A stretch of DNA of 12,824 nt from an uncultured Prosthecobacter sp. (lineage in GTDB: Bacteria; Verrucomicrobiota; Verrucomicrobiia; Verrucomicrobiales; Verrucomicrobiaceae), in the NCBI GenBank assembly GCA_937941745.1, contig CALDGV010000130.1, positions 1 to 12,824 of the forward strand, in the 5' to 3' direction. This document shows positions 1-8,160 of the stretch, one piece after another. Numbering within the stretch: the first letter of the stretch is position 1; every line of letters begins with the position of its first letter. The notes beneath the pieces are model-generated. The model saw only the letters and a program-made list of their open reading frames with translations, was not told the DNA's origin and searched no databases. The translations under genes and the position numbers were made by a program.

Positions 1-377
<377 letters not shown>

Positions 378-1922
378 TTAGCTGATCTTCGGCAGCTCAA
401 ACTCCGCCACGTAGGTGTCGGTGGCGATCTTGTTGGCCTCGTCGGCGAACTCGCCGATGAACTTCTCGGACACCGGATCGAACTCCAGCATCGGGCCGCA
501 GGAGGCGAGCTCGGCCTTCACGTCGATCTTGTTGTCCACGAGGTTCTGAACGAAGTGATCGAAGGTCTCCTGGGCGGCCTTGTTGCCGCTGAGGCGCTCC
601 TTGATCTCCTCGTTGCTGATCTTCTTGCCAAGGCGGTAGCTGACGTTGGCCATGTGGGCCAGCGCGGCGGCGTGGTGGCCATGGGCGACGTTCAGCACGT
701 CCTTGGTGATCTTGCCGGCGCGGACGGAATCAATGAAGTTCTTCATGTGGTCCGGGCCGTCCTGGAAGTTGTCGAACTTCTCGATGGTGTTGCCATCGTT
801 GTCGTAGGCCTTGGACTCGGCGATGAAGCCACCTTCGCAGTGCACGACGTTGCCGATACGAGGAGCGGCGGTCTTGCCGTTGACGCGGTAAACCGGCTCG
901 TAGCCCTTGGTCCAGTTCATGTCCTTCATGGGCAGGCCACGGTTGTCGAACAGCAGCGGAGCGCCTTCGGCAAATTCGTAGAAGGCCATCTGGTTGTTGG
1001 CGGTTTCACCATCATCCTGGTAGCCCCAGCGGCCGCCGAAGCTCATGACGCGCTTGGGAAGCTGGTCTGGATTGCCGAGCGCCCAGCGGGCCACGTCGAG
1101 CTGGTGAGGGCCCTGGTTGCCGATGTCGCCGTTGCCGTAGGCCCACTGCCAGTGCCAGTCATAATGGAACTGGGTGCGATGGACGGGCAGGATGCCGCGG
1201 GGACCGCTCCACAGCTTGTAGTCGATCGTGCCGGAGAGAGGCTTGCCACTGGCGTCGGTGACGGTGCCGGGCTTGAGCAGGCCGTTGGCGTCCGGGGAGA
1301 TCGGAGCTGCGATCTTGCCGATGCTCTTGCGGGCCTTGTAGTTGATGCCGCGGCTGAGGGTGACCTTGCCGAGCTTGCCGCTCTTGACGTATTCCATGGC
1401 GGCTGCCCAGCCCAGGTCGGAACGACGCTGCATGCCGTGCTGCACGACGATGCCCTTCTGAGCGGCGACGAGGGAGGCCTCGACGAGCTTGCGGCCTTCC
1501 CAGATGTTGTGGGAGACGGGCTTCTCGACGTACACATGCTTGCCATTGGCAATACCGGTCATGGCGATCAGCGTGTGCGTGTGGTTCGGAGTGGCGATGG
1601 TGATGGCATCGATGTCCGGATCGGCGCAGCACTCGCGGAAGTCCTTGTAGGCCTTCACCTTGATGCCTTTCTTGTCGAGATCGGCCACGTGCTTCTCGAG
1701 CACGGCGCTGTCCACGTCACAGAGGGCGACAAGACGCACGCCTTTGATCTTCAGCAGGCTGCTGATGTGGCCGGCGCCGCGGGATTTGAAACCGATGACG
1801 GCGACGCGGACGTCACCATTGGCTCCGATGGGGGCCGCCCAGGTGGGCAGCGTGGCAAGGCCGGCAGCGCCGGCGACGGTTCCGCGCAGGAAAGTGCGGC
1901 GGGAGGTGTGGTTTGTGTTCAT
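378..1922 (-). CDS. Gfo/Idh/MocA family oxidoreductase with Tat signal
   Basis: A 514-residue NAD(P)-dependent sugar or polyol oxidoreductase, likely exported folded. The N-terminus carries a twin-arginine signal, SRRTFLRG at residues 7-14, then an Ala/Gly-rich hydrophobic stretch ending near TWAAP (28-31). The Rossmann fold follows: VRVAVIGFKSRGAGH (38-52), a slightly altered GxGxxG loop, then LVALCDVD (64-71). The family motif EKPVSHN is at 133-139. GNGDIGNQGPHQLDVARW (263-280) is typical of the large planctomycete/verrucomicrobial subgroup; its His273 aligns with the usual catalytic or ligand histidine. At over 500 residues it is longer than cytoplasmic members (about 340-400), as usual for the Tat-linked subgroup. 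Substrate cannot be read from sequence. Related proteins act on glycosides or inositols, and some oxidise C3 of sugars. The gene is followed by a strong terminator and its start ATG has no clear Shine-Dalgarno. Confidence 0.93.
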   Translation of the reverse strand: MNTNHTSRRTFLRGTVAGAAGLATLPTWAAPIGANGDVRVAVIGFKSRGAGHISSLLKIKGVRLVALCDVDSAVLEKHVADLDKKGIKVKAYKDFRECCADPDIDAITIATPNHTHTLIAMTGIANGKHVYVEKPVSHNIWEGRKLVEASLVAAQKGIVVQHGMQRRSDLGWAAAMEYVKSGKLGKVTLSRGINYKARKSIGKIAAPISPDANGLLKPGTVTDASGKPLSGTIDYKLWSGPRGILPVHRTQFHYDWHWQWAYGNGDIGNQGPHQLDVARWALGNPDQLPKRVMSFGGRWGYQDDGETANNQMAFYEFAEGAPLLFDNRGLPMKDMNWTKGYEPVYRVNGKTAAPRIGNVVHCEGGFIAESKAYDNDGNTIEKFDNFQDGPDHMKNFIDSVRAGKITKDVLNVAHGHHAAALAHMANVSYRLGKKISNEEIKERLSGNKAAQETFDHFVQNLVDNKIDVKAELASCGPMLEFDPVSEKFIGEFADEANKIATDTYVAEFELPKIS

Positions 1923-2003
1923 GGCAGTAGGAATAGCTAGGGGCTGGAATGCTGCTTTCCGCGAGTGGTTACCAGCGGGGGGATGAGGAGGCTACCAAGT
2001 ACG

Positions 2004-2016
2004 GCAGGCCGCCTGC
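2004..2016. promoter_or_regulatory. 13-bp perfect palindrome upstream of the Gfo/Idh/MocA gene
   Basis: GCAGGC-C-GCCTGC is a perfect 6+1+6 dyad about 80 bp upstream of the oxidoreductase ATG, inside the 179-bp gap between that gene and the sugar-dehydrogenase-like gene (stop at 2102). It may be an operator. On the plus strand it is followed by a T-rich run (2021-2028), but no plus-strand gene ends here, so a terminator role is unlikely. The rest of 1923-2101 shows nothing I can name. Confidence 0.25.
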
Positions 2017-2101
2017 AACCTTTCTTTTGCCACCCCGATGGGTTACTGGCGTATGCAGAAGCGGCACAATGCGGGAAAGGAAAGTCCGGGGCCGGAAAGA
2101 A

Positions 2102-3280
2102 TCACTTCTCCATCCGGTAGATGGCGCCGTTCCAGTCCAGCACCACAAGCTCACCGGCGGCATTGGCGCAGAAGGCGGTGGGCTTCACGAGCACGGTGGG
2201 CTTCTTCTTCGGATCGCTCGGAGGTGTCTGCGGGCTGGTGTAGAGCAGCGTGTTGTTCTGCACCTTGCCGCTGTCGTCCACACGCAGCGCCCAGATCTTG
2301 CCCAGCACAAAATCACCATAGACGTAGGTGCCGGCGAGGTCCGGAAGCGCCTTGCCCTTGTAGGTGATGCCGCCCGTGATGCTGAGGCCCTCGCCGTGAT
2401 GGTATTCAAAGATGGGGTCGATCAGCTTGGCACCTTCCGGCGGGACATCGGTGCGCAGGGGGAACTGGCGGGCGCCTTCACGGTAGCTCCAGCCGTAGTT
2501 GCCGCCTTTTTCGATCCAGTTGATCTCCTCCCAGAGATCCTGCCCGACATCCGCCAGCCAGAGGCGGCCCTTGTCGTCGAAGCTCATGCCCCAGGGGTTG
2601 CGAATGCCGTAGGCATAGATTTGCGGCAGGGCGTCCACGCCGTCGGCGAAGGGGTTGTCGGCCGGAATGCCGTAGGCACCGTGGTCGCGGCTGTTCACGT
2701 CGATGCGCAGCACCTTGCCGACCATCACCGCGTTGAGCTGGGCCATGCGCTTCTCGTCGTTGCGCTTCGAGGTGTCACCCACGCCGATGTAAAGGTAGCC
2801 ATCCGGGCCGAAGAGGATGTTGCCACCGTGATGGTTCCAGTTGATGAGCGGCACCTGCAGCAGCACGCGCTCGGAGCTTTCGTCGGCCTTGTCGCCCACC
2901 GCCTTCATTTCACTGACCACGAGGCGCTTGGGCTTCTGCTGGGTGTAGCAGAGGTAGAAGAGGCCGTTTTCAGCAAACTTCGGGTGGAAGGCGAAGCCGT
3001 TGAGCCCCTCTTCAAACTTGCCGTTCGCAGCCTCCATGTTCCGGGAGCTGAGATCGAGGAAGGTCTTGGCCTCCGTGCCCTGCTCGCTTTTGGGCAGGAT
3101 CAGCACCTGACCACGCTGGAGGGCCAGAAACTCGCGCTGCGAGCCGTCCGGCGGGATCACGACGGCGATGGGCCACTTGGTTTCGAGCTTTTCGTAAACG
3201 CGGGTGAGCTTGACGGCATCAGCAGCGGCGGCTGTGCCGATGAGAGCGAAGGCGAGGAGGGCGGAGGCGATGAACTTCAT
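2102..3280 (-). CDS. Secreted PQQ-type sugar dehydrogenase (glucose/sorbosone dehydrogenase family)
   Basis: A 392-residue exported protein of the glucose/sorbosone dehydrogenase family, six-bladed propellers that oxidise aldoses using PQQ (soluble glucose dehydrogenase, YliI/Asd). A Sec signal peptide covers about residues 1-20 (MKFIASALLAFALIGTAAAA). Family blocks appear in order: GFAFHPKFAENGLFYLCYT (95-113); NWNHHGGNILFGPDGYLYIG (147-166), whose histidines correspond to the catalytic base of soluble glucose dehydrogenase; YGIRNPWGMSFD (224-235); LWLADVGQDLWEEINWI (240-256); GGNYGWSYREG (259-269); ITGGITYKGKALPDLAGTYV (301-320). The length fits the family. PQQ use and the substrate are inferred, since many planctomycete/verrucomicrobial members are uncharacterised. 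The ATG at 3278-3280 is supported by the signal peptide; its leader ends ACCCTCGC rather than in a purine-rich site. It is divergent from the small RelE-like gene. Confidence 0.92.
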   Translation of the reverse strand: MKFIASALLAFALIGTAAAADAVKLTRVYEKLETKWPIAVVIPPDGSQREFLALQRGQVLILPKSEQGTEAKTFLDLSSRNMEAANGKFEEGLNGFAFHPKFAENGLFYLCYTQQKPKRLVVSEMKAVGDKADESSERVLLQVPLINWNHHGGNILFGPDGYLYIGVGDTSKRNDEKRMAQLNAVMVGKVLRIDVNSRDHGAYGIPADNPFADGVDALPQIYAYGIRNPWGMSFDDKGRLWLADVGQDLWEEINWIEKGGNYGWSYREGARQFPLRTDVPPEGAKLIDPIFEYHHGEGLSITGGITYKGKALPDLAGTYVYGDFVLGKIWALRVDDSGKVQNNTLLYTSPQTPPSDPKKKPTVLVKPTAFCANAAGELVVLDWNGAIYRMEK

Positions 3281-3366
3281 GCGAGGGTGAGCCTAACGTG
3301 CCAAGGCGAGCCCTGTCTTGCGGGAAATCATCCCTGCCCAGCCACCGGGCTTGCGTTCATGGACCA

Positions 3367-3373
3367 GGGAGGT
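3367..3373 (+). promoter_or_regulatory. Shine-Dalgarno-like site of the RelE-like gene
   Basis: GGGAGGT lies 12 nt before the ATG at 3386. This is the only clear purine-rich ribosome-binding-like sequence I find before a gene in the window. The spacing is somewhat long. It favours the ATG at 3386 over the in-frame upstream ATG at 3359, which would place the site inside the coding region. Confidence 0.4.
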
Positions 3374-3385
3374 ACCATCGCCGCC

Positions 3386-3760
3386 ATGCTTCAAATCGTC
3401 TTCAACGAAATCAGCGCCGCTGAGCTCTCCCGCCTGCCGACCCAGATCCAGTTCCAGCTCCTGGAAGCCCTGAACATCCAGCCGGCCGACATTGACGACG
3501 GCATCCTGAGCAAGCGTTTTGGCGTGATCGAGCGTTCGGGAGGCAAGAAGCTGCACCGCTGCCGTGCGGGCGACCATCGCATCTACTTTTCGGTGAAGGA
3601 CGGGCACGTCGTGGTGCACCGCGTGCTGCACAAGAACACCTTCGCGGACTTCCTCTTCCGCAGCAACCTGCCCGGTGGCGGCGAGGATGAGGCCTTGAGC
3701 CAGTCCAAGAACTTCTGGCAGCTCATTGATGAAGGGGCCAAGACCCTGAAAATGGCCTGA
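3386..3760 (+). CDS. Small RelE-like toxin-fold protein, no adjacent antitoxin
   Basis: A 124-residue basic protein. The segment KRFGVIERSGGKKLHRCRAG (43-62) followed by DHRIYFSVKDGHVVVHRVLH (63-82) and KNTF resembles the core strands of RelE/ParE-superfamily mRNA interferases, where R-x-G-(D/N)-x-R-(I/V) and a V-(H/R)-V-L-x-(H/R) strand recur. An N-terminal helical part (residues 8-35) would precede the sheet, as in RelE. The C-terminal 30 residues (FWQLIDEGAKT) extend beyond a minimal toxin of about 85-95 residues. No antitoxin-like ORF lies directly up- or downstream: upstream is the divergent sugar-dehydrogenase-like gene, downstream the convergent TraB gene 8 bp away. It may be a solitary toxin relative with another job. 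That the protein is real is likely; the functional call is an inference from motif pattern. A start at 3359 would add 9 residues. Confidence 0.72.
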   Translation: MLQIVFNEISAAELSRLPTQIQFQLLEALNIQPADIDDGILSKRFGVIERSGGKKLHRCRAGDHRIYFSVKDGHVVVHRVLHKNTFADFLFRSNLPGGGEDEALSQSKNFWQLIDEGAKTLKMA

Positions 3761-3774
3761 TCTGGCGATCAAGG
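3756..3774. terminator. Small hairpin spanning the two convergent stop codons
   Basis: CCTGATC-TGGC-GATCAAGG forms a 7-bp stem with one bulged A and a 4-nt loop. Its arms contain the TGA stop of the RelE-like gene (3758-3760) and the TGA stop of the minus-strand TraB/GumN gene (3769-3771). No T-tract follows on either strand, so it is at best a weak bidirectional terminator or a transcript-end structure. Confidence 0.3.
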
Positions 3775-4722
3775 AGCCTTGGCAGGGCTGGCGGGCATCA
3801 CCTCCTGCACATGCCTGATGCGGCATCCTCTTTCCCGGAGCAGCGCCAGGACGCCGTCCGGCTCACCGCCGAGATGGCCAGCCCCCACAAGGACCATCAC
3901 CTTTTCGCCACGCTGGAGCATGGCATCCAGGCGGTCGATCCAGGCGCGGTTCCGGTCCTTGATGAAGATGTTCATGAGTTCGGGATACTTTTCCGCCTCC
4001 TGGGTGAGCATGGCATGCAGAGCCTCCAGCCTGCCGTGCTTCCAGTCGGCGATCATGTCTTCGTATTCCTGGGAAACCGCGCCCACTTCGACCAGGGTCT
4101 GCGCCAGCATCTCCTCCTGCATCTTGGGCGTGAGCTGGGAGAAGAGCTGAAACTGAAACTCCGCCGTCTCCAGCCCCTCACCCAGCTTGCCATCCTGGGC
4201 GGCCCGGGTTTCAAAGTGCTGGTCGGCCCCATAGTCTGCCTTGGCCCCGAGGGCGCTGTATTCTGTGCTGGTGATCACCAGGGCGGCCAGCCAGGGGCGG
4301 AAACGGCGCAGGCTCGCCAGGCTCATGTCCCGCTTCTTCGCCCACTGCCCGAGCTGCTCCCAGAGGGCAGGCGCCACGCTGGTTTCGAGCGATTCACCCG
4401 CCGGATACTGCCCCAGCTCCATGAGCCGCCCCTGGAAATCAGGCGCTTCGGAGGCTCCCGGCGGCAGTTCCAGCACGAGCTTCGAGGACTGCTGGTAGGC
4501 AAAGTCGTAGCCTCTGGGCAGCGGATAATCACCCTCCCTCAAAATATGAATGGTGCCGCAAAGAAAAAGCCGCCCTTCCCCGCCCTGACGATCCGCCACC
4601 CACACACAGCCGCGAGGTTGATCTGAACCTCCCGCAGCGGCTGCCTGGATCTTGGGAACAGGGCGGCAGGCCGCCATTCCGGCCCAAAGCACCGGCAGCA
4701 GAAGAAGACGAAAGAGATTCAC
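3769..4722 (-). CDS. TraB/GumN family lipoprotein
   Basis: A 317-residue TraB/GumN (PrgY-type) protein. This family is related to Tiki proteases and is thought to be metal-dependent; bacterial members are poorly understood. Visible hallmarks are FLCGTIHIL (53-61), a conserved Glu in KLVLELPPG (81-89), the RNRAW motif (257-261) and VLVGAGHLGGEPDG (277-290), the C-terminal GxGH. The GTG at 4720-4722 is chosen because it gives a clean lipoprotein signal: a hydrophobic LLLLPVLWAGMAAC with the lipobox Cys at residue 19. A longer frame reaches a GTG at 4819-4821 that overlaps the TGA of the upstream TPR gene (GTGA). That start suits translational coupling but would put 33 uncharged-to-basic residues before the signal sequence. 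The gene probably shares a transcript with the TPR gene. Likely site: periplasmic face of a membrane. Confidence 0.85.
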   Translation of the reverse strand: MNLFRLLLLPVLWAGMAACRPVPKIQAAAAGGSDQPRGCVWVADRQGGEGRLFLCGTIHILREGDYPLPRGYDFAYQQSSKLVLELPPGASEAPDFQGRLMELGQYPAGESLETSVAPALWEQLGQWAKKRDMSLASLRRFRPWLAALVITSTEYSALGAKADYGADQHFETRAAQDGKLGEGLETAEFQFQLFSQLTPKMQEEMLAQTLVEVGAVSQEYEDMIADWKHGRLEALHAMLTQEAEKYPELMNIFIKDRNRAWIDRLDAMLQRGEKVMVLVGAGHLGGEPDGVLALLRERGCRIRHVQEVMPASPAKAP

Positions 4723-4817
4723 AGCAGAGTGAAACCATGCGCCCTGGAGCAAGGCAAATCCGAAGTTGCCCAGCTCTGGAAGACACCTGTCAGAGGCTGC
4801 ACGCCGACATCCCATGC

Positions 4818-6659
4818 TCACTGGGCGGCCCGGTTGAAGCAGGCACGCTCCTCCGGAAGCATCCGGGCCTTAGGATCGATGTCCTTCAGGACGATGCGAG
4901 CCACCTCAGCAGCGTTCTCCGCGACGCTCTCCTTGGCGATGGCCGCATAGACCGCCTGCTGCCCGGGGGTCAGATGGCCGCCCGTCAGATCCATGTCATT
5001 CAGAAAGACCGTCGCAGTCCGCAAGTCCTTGAGCCGCCAGCACGCCAGAGCCACCATCAAGCGCCGCTGATAGTCCTTCGGCTGCAGCTTGTGCAGCCTC
5101 TGAACCTCTGAAAAGGCCAGCTCCACCTCACGGCCGGTGAGCAGGTTGGCGTAGAGAAACTCCTCCTGGTAGCGGATGTCGTCCGGCCAGCGCCTCACGG
5201 CCTCACCTGCGGCCTTCAAAAGCCCCTCGGTGTTGCCGTTGGACTTGGTCATGCGGATGAGCCCGTCAAACCCGGCACGCTCCTGCTTGGAATCCCTGGA
5301 CACCGCCTGGAAGGCCTCCTCGGCGATGTCAAAATGCCCGCGCTCTTCGGCATACTGGGCGATCAGGGTCAAAAGATCGGCCCGATGCTCGATGTCACAG
5401 GCATTTTTGGCCACGATGAGCGCGGCGCGGGTCTCTTCCGCCGTTTTCTGCGTCACATAGGCAAGGTGCGCGCGGTAGAATGAATGCTCCGTGTGGCTGA
5501 GGATGCGGCCCACACGTGGATCTTCGATGAGACGCTCCAGGTCTGGGAAGCGGCGCAGGGCCGTGATGGCCGTCAGGTAATTGTCCAGAAGAGGCTTGTA
5601 GGTGATGGCTTCATCTTCGGAAACCAGGGAAAGCACGGTCAGGTACTCGTTCTGGGGCGGCATCACAAGCCAGCGAATGAGCGGCACCAAGTCTTCACGC
5701 TGGCGACTTCTGGCAGTGCGCGCCGCCTCGAGGATCAACTCACTGCGGCGGGAGGGCTCCAGCTTCACCTGACGGCTCAGGGCCGCCACCAGATGCCAGC
5801 CGCTGGCACGGGGATGGGAGCGCAGCCGTTCGATCAACCTGCGGGAGTCATCCGGAGGCAGGTCGGTGGAGGAATCGAGCAACTCCAGAGCCTTGAGACC
5901 GAGGGCTTCATCCTTCCCATCCGCCACCTCCCAGGCGCGCCGGATGCCGGAGGAGATTTCCAGGGACTTGCCGGACATGATCTCCACACGGGCCAGGCGC
6001 AGGGCGTGCTCATGATCTTCAGGATGCCGCGCTGCATAATTCCGCATGGATTTGGCCAGCATTTCATCCTTCTGGCTCTTCCCCCAGACCGTCTCCGCCA
6101 GCTTCATCATCTGATCGGTGGGCACCTGCTTGTTGAGTACGTCTTCCAGCAGTTCAGAAGCCTCCTTCGGGCGGTCCAGGCTCATCAGAGCCCTCACCCG
6201 CAGCACGCGGTCGTTCTCCTGGGTGGCGCCGATGCGGTCGAGCTGATCCAGGTAGTAAAGGGCCTCGGGCCTCCGGGCCATGGTCAGGATCTCCGCATTC
6301 ATCCGCACGACATTGGGATTTTCTGGAGCCATTTTCACCGCCTCCTGCACGCGCTGGAAGGCCTGCACGCCCTGCCCGTTGTTCACCAGGTCGCGGGCCT
6401 CCTGATAAAGCTTTTCCGCTTGCCAGTTCTGATATTGGTCATGCAGCGGCCGGGCATACATGAAGCCCAGGACAATGGCCATGAGGCAGCCTGTGACGAG
6501 CAGTCCGATCGCCACCAGCCTCGCCGTGCTGGACTGGCGGTCCCGGTGGGCCTGGGTCGGCGGCACCAGCCAGTGCCAGACCGCAATGAAGGGTCGGACA
6601 AGGATGAACGGCTTCGGTTTCCCGGCCTGGTTGGGATCAATGTTCTGACTGAAAAGCAA
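4818..6659 (-). CDS. Membrane-anchored tetratricopeptide-repeat protein
   Basis: A 613-residue protein, not recognisable as a named family. A cytoplasmic-looking N-terminus (1-45, Pro- and Arg-rich) precedes one strong transmembrane helix, about residues 47-69 (LVAIGLLVTGCLMAIVLGFM). The rest is alpha-helical with TPR-like helix pairs, for example AEKLYQEARDLVNNGQGVQA (81-100) followed by AFQRVQEAVKMAPENPNVVR, and further AEEAFQAVSRDS and AVYAAIAKESVAEN segments. This suggests a scaffold facing the periplasm. The first start codon available is TTG at 6657-6659; there is no ATG before the membrane helix, and no Shine-Dalgarno is visible. A GTG near residue 32 is an alternative but would cut off the N-terminal part. 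It lies 88 bp downstream of the E2 gene and overlaps or closely precedes the TraB/GumN gene, so the two are likely co-expressed. Confidence 0.85.
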   Translation of the reverse strand: MLFSQNIDPNQAGKPKPFILVRPFIAVWHWLVPPTQAHRDRQSSTARLVAIGLLVTGCLMAIVLGFMYARPLHDQYQNWQAEKLYQEARDLVNNGQGVQAFQRVQEAVKMAPENPNVVRMNAEILTMARRPEALYYLDQLDRIGATQENDRVLRVRALMSLDRPKEASELLEDVLNKQVPTDQMMKLAETVWGKSQKDEMLAKSMRNYAARHPEDHEHALRLARVEIMSGKSLEISSGIRRAWEVADGKDEALGLKALELLDSSTDLPPDDSRRLIERLRSHPRASGWHLVAALSRQVKLEPSRRSELILEAARTARSRQREDLVPLIRWLVMPPQNEYLTVLSLVSEDEAITYKPLLDNYLTAITALRRFPDLERLIEDPRVGRILSHTEHSFYRAHLAYVTQKTAEETRAALIVAKNACDIEHRADLLTLIAQYAEERGHFDIAEEAFQAVSRDSKQERAGFDGLIRMTKSNGNTEGLLKAAGEAVRRWPDDIRYQEEFLYANLLTGREVELAFSEVQRLHKLQPKDYQRRLMVALACWRLKDLRTATVFLNDMDLTGGHLTPGQQAVYAAIAKESVAENAAEVARIVLKDIDPKARMLPEERACFNRAAQ

Positions 6660-6661
6660 GG

Positions 6662-6672
6662 CGCTGACAGCG
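6662..6672. promoter_or_regulatory. 11-bp palindrome just upstream of the TPR gene
   Basis: CGCTG-A-CAGCG is a perfect 5+1+5 dyad 2 bp before the TTG start codon of the TPR gene. The single-base centre makes an RNA hairpin unlikely, so a protein-binding site is the better guess. Short palindromes are common by chance in GC-rich DNA. Confidence 0.18.
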
Positions 6673-6747
6673 GGGGTTGGGGGGCCTCAGCTTAACGTCT
6701 CCCGCCTGAAATGGGAATCCCTTTGTGATCTTTTCAGAAAGCTGCGG

Positions 6748-7980
6748 CTACAGCTTCTCCGGCTCCTGCAGGAGCTTGGCCACCCGGGCGAGCAGACGGC
6801 CGGCAGCCCCGCCATCGCAGACACGGTGGTCAAAGCTCAGGGTGATTTCGGCCTCCATGACCGGGATGAACTGGTTCACTTCCTCGCTCCAGCGCGGCAC
6901 CTTGCTGCCAGCTCCGAGGCCGAGGATGAGGTTCTGCTCGGGCAGCGGGATCGGCGTGGCCCAGACGATGCCGAAGGTGCCAAAGTTGGTCACGGTGGCG
7001 ATGCCGGGCCGGTTCATGTCATGCGGCAGGCGGCGCGCACGGGCCTGCTCCACCAGCTTGTTGTAGGTCGGCACCAGCTTGGCCAGCGGCGTCTTGTCCA
7101 CCTCACGAAGCACCGGCACGAAGACGCCGTCCTCGACCTCGACCGCGAAGCCGATGTCGATGGCGCGAGGGTGCATGATGCGGTTGCCGATCAGCCGCCC
7201 GGCCACGGCCGTGTTCTCCGCCAGGGCGATCGCCAGCGCCCGGATGGCATAAAGTGCCGGTCCAGGCTTGGGGTCCATCTTCCGGCGATGCGCCAGCAGG
7301 GCATCCAGCATGATCGGGCTGCCCACGGTGGCCAGGGGCCGTGTCCAGCTCCGACGCATGGAATCCGCCACGGCGATGCGCATGGGCGAGGCGGGCGTGA
7401 GCCGGTGCTGCTCCAGGCCGCGCAGGAAATTCTCGAAATCCTCCACAGTCACACGGCCGCCAGCCCCGGTTCCGGCGATTCCGGCAAGGTCGGAGGCGTT
7501 CAGCCCGAGTTCGTTCATGCGGGCGCGCATCCGGGGGGAAATGTAACTGGCTCCCGTGGCTCCCGCGGGCACCGGCAGGCCGCCGACGACCGGCTCCACC
7601 TTGGGCTGGTAGCCCACGATGTTGTCCTCCTCATTGAACTGGAAGTGCAGCGAATCCGCGTTCGGCATCGAAACGGGCGCGGAACCGGCCTCCGCACCTG
7701 AGGGGCTTTCCGCAAAACCCAATGACTGGGCATCTTCATCGGTCACCTCAAAGGTAGCCAGCTGGCTGCCGACCGCATAGCTCGTCTGCAGCTTGGCCTG
7801 CACCTGCTCGATGCGTCCTGCACAAGGGCTTCCCACTGTCATCGTGGCCTTGTTCGTCTCCACCTCGAAAATGTCCGCCCCGGCTTCGATCTGGGCACCG
7901 GGTTGCACGAGGATTTTGACAAGCGTCGCCTCGGCGATGGATTCGCCGAGCTGGGGCATGAGGATCGGAATCGTGGGCAT
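6748..7980 (-). CDS. Dihydrolipoamide acyltransferase (E2) of a 2-oxoacid dehydrogenase complex
   Basis: A 410-residue E2 that transfers acyl groups from lipoyl-lysine to CoA, probably in the pyruvate dehydrogenase complex. It has one lipoyl domain (1-80) with IPILMPQLGESIAEA and the lipoylated Lys44 in VETNKATM. A linker follows (about 85-140), then a peripheral-subunit-binding domain (144-186: ISPRMRARMNELGLN, GTGAGGRVTVEDFENF). The catalytic acyltransferase domain spans about 195-410, with FGTFGIVWATPIPLPEQNLI and the active-site motif FDHRVCDGG, His385 and Asp389. The ATG at 7978-7980 is chosen because lipoyl domains start at this motif; an ATG at 8022 would only add MGALPAALLLFPLP. A single lipoyl domain is normal for many bacteria. 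E1 and E3 genes are not in the window, so pyruvate versus branched-chain 2-oxoacid specificity is open. It is divergent from the alcohol dehydrogenase gene. Confidence 0.93.
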   Translation of the reverse strand: MPTIPILMPQLGESIAEATLVKILVQPGAQIEAGADIFEVETNKATMTVGSPCAGRIEQVQAKLQTSYAVGSQLATFEVTDEDAQSLGFAESPSGAEAGSAPVSMPNADSLHFQFNEEDNIVGYQPKVEPVVGGLPVPAGATGASYISPRMRARMNELGLNASDLAGIAGTGAGGRVTVEDFENFLRGLEQHRLTPASPMRIAVADSMRRSWTRPLATVGSPIMLDALLAHRRKMDPKPGPALYAIRALAIALAENTAVAGRLIGNRIMHPRAIDIGFAVEVEDGVFVPVLREVDKTPLAKLVPTYNKLVEQARARRLPHDMNRPGIATVTNFGTFGIVWATPIPLPEQNLILGLGAGSKVPRWSEEVNQFIPVMEAEITLSFDHRVCDGGAAGRLLARVAKLLQEPEKL

Positions 7981-8160
7981 CGGAAGAGGGAAAAGCAGCA
8001 GCGCCGCTGGCAGCGCGCCCATGTGTGCCGGGTTCCTGGCGTGGAGTCAATCCCCCAAGCCGCACTTGCTGCCGCAAAAGTTTCCCCTTCCGCAGCCGCT
8101 GCCGCATTTCGATTGCCGCCCGGGGATGCCTTCCCTATGTCCTGGCACCTCATTCCTTCC

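Noticed and set aside
2004..2028. Terminator reading plus-strand (palindrome plus T-rich run)
   Set aside because: No plus-strand gene ends upstream, the stem is only 5-6 bp and the T-run is interrupted. An operator for the minus-strand gene is at least as likely.
1949..3385. Large N-terminal extension of the RelE-like gene upstream of 3386
   Set aside because: That stretch is antisense to the sugar-dehydrogenase-like gene. Family-like sequence begins only at 3386, where a GGGAGGT site is also found.
5484..6695. Long plus-strand open frame opposite the TPR gene
   Set aside because: The translation is rich in His, Gln, Gly and Arg with no domain or signal. The minus strand has the transmembrane helix and TPR pattern, so this is a shadow frame.
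6673..6747. Terminator between the E2 and TPR genes
   Set aside because: Only weak elements are present (CTGAAA and TTTCAG 20 nt apart, GGG-ATT-CCC) with no T-tract, so read-through from E2 into the TPR gene cannot be excluded.
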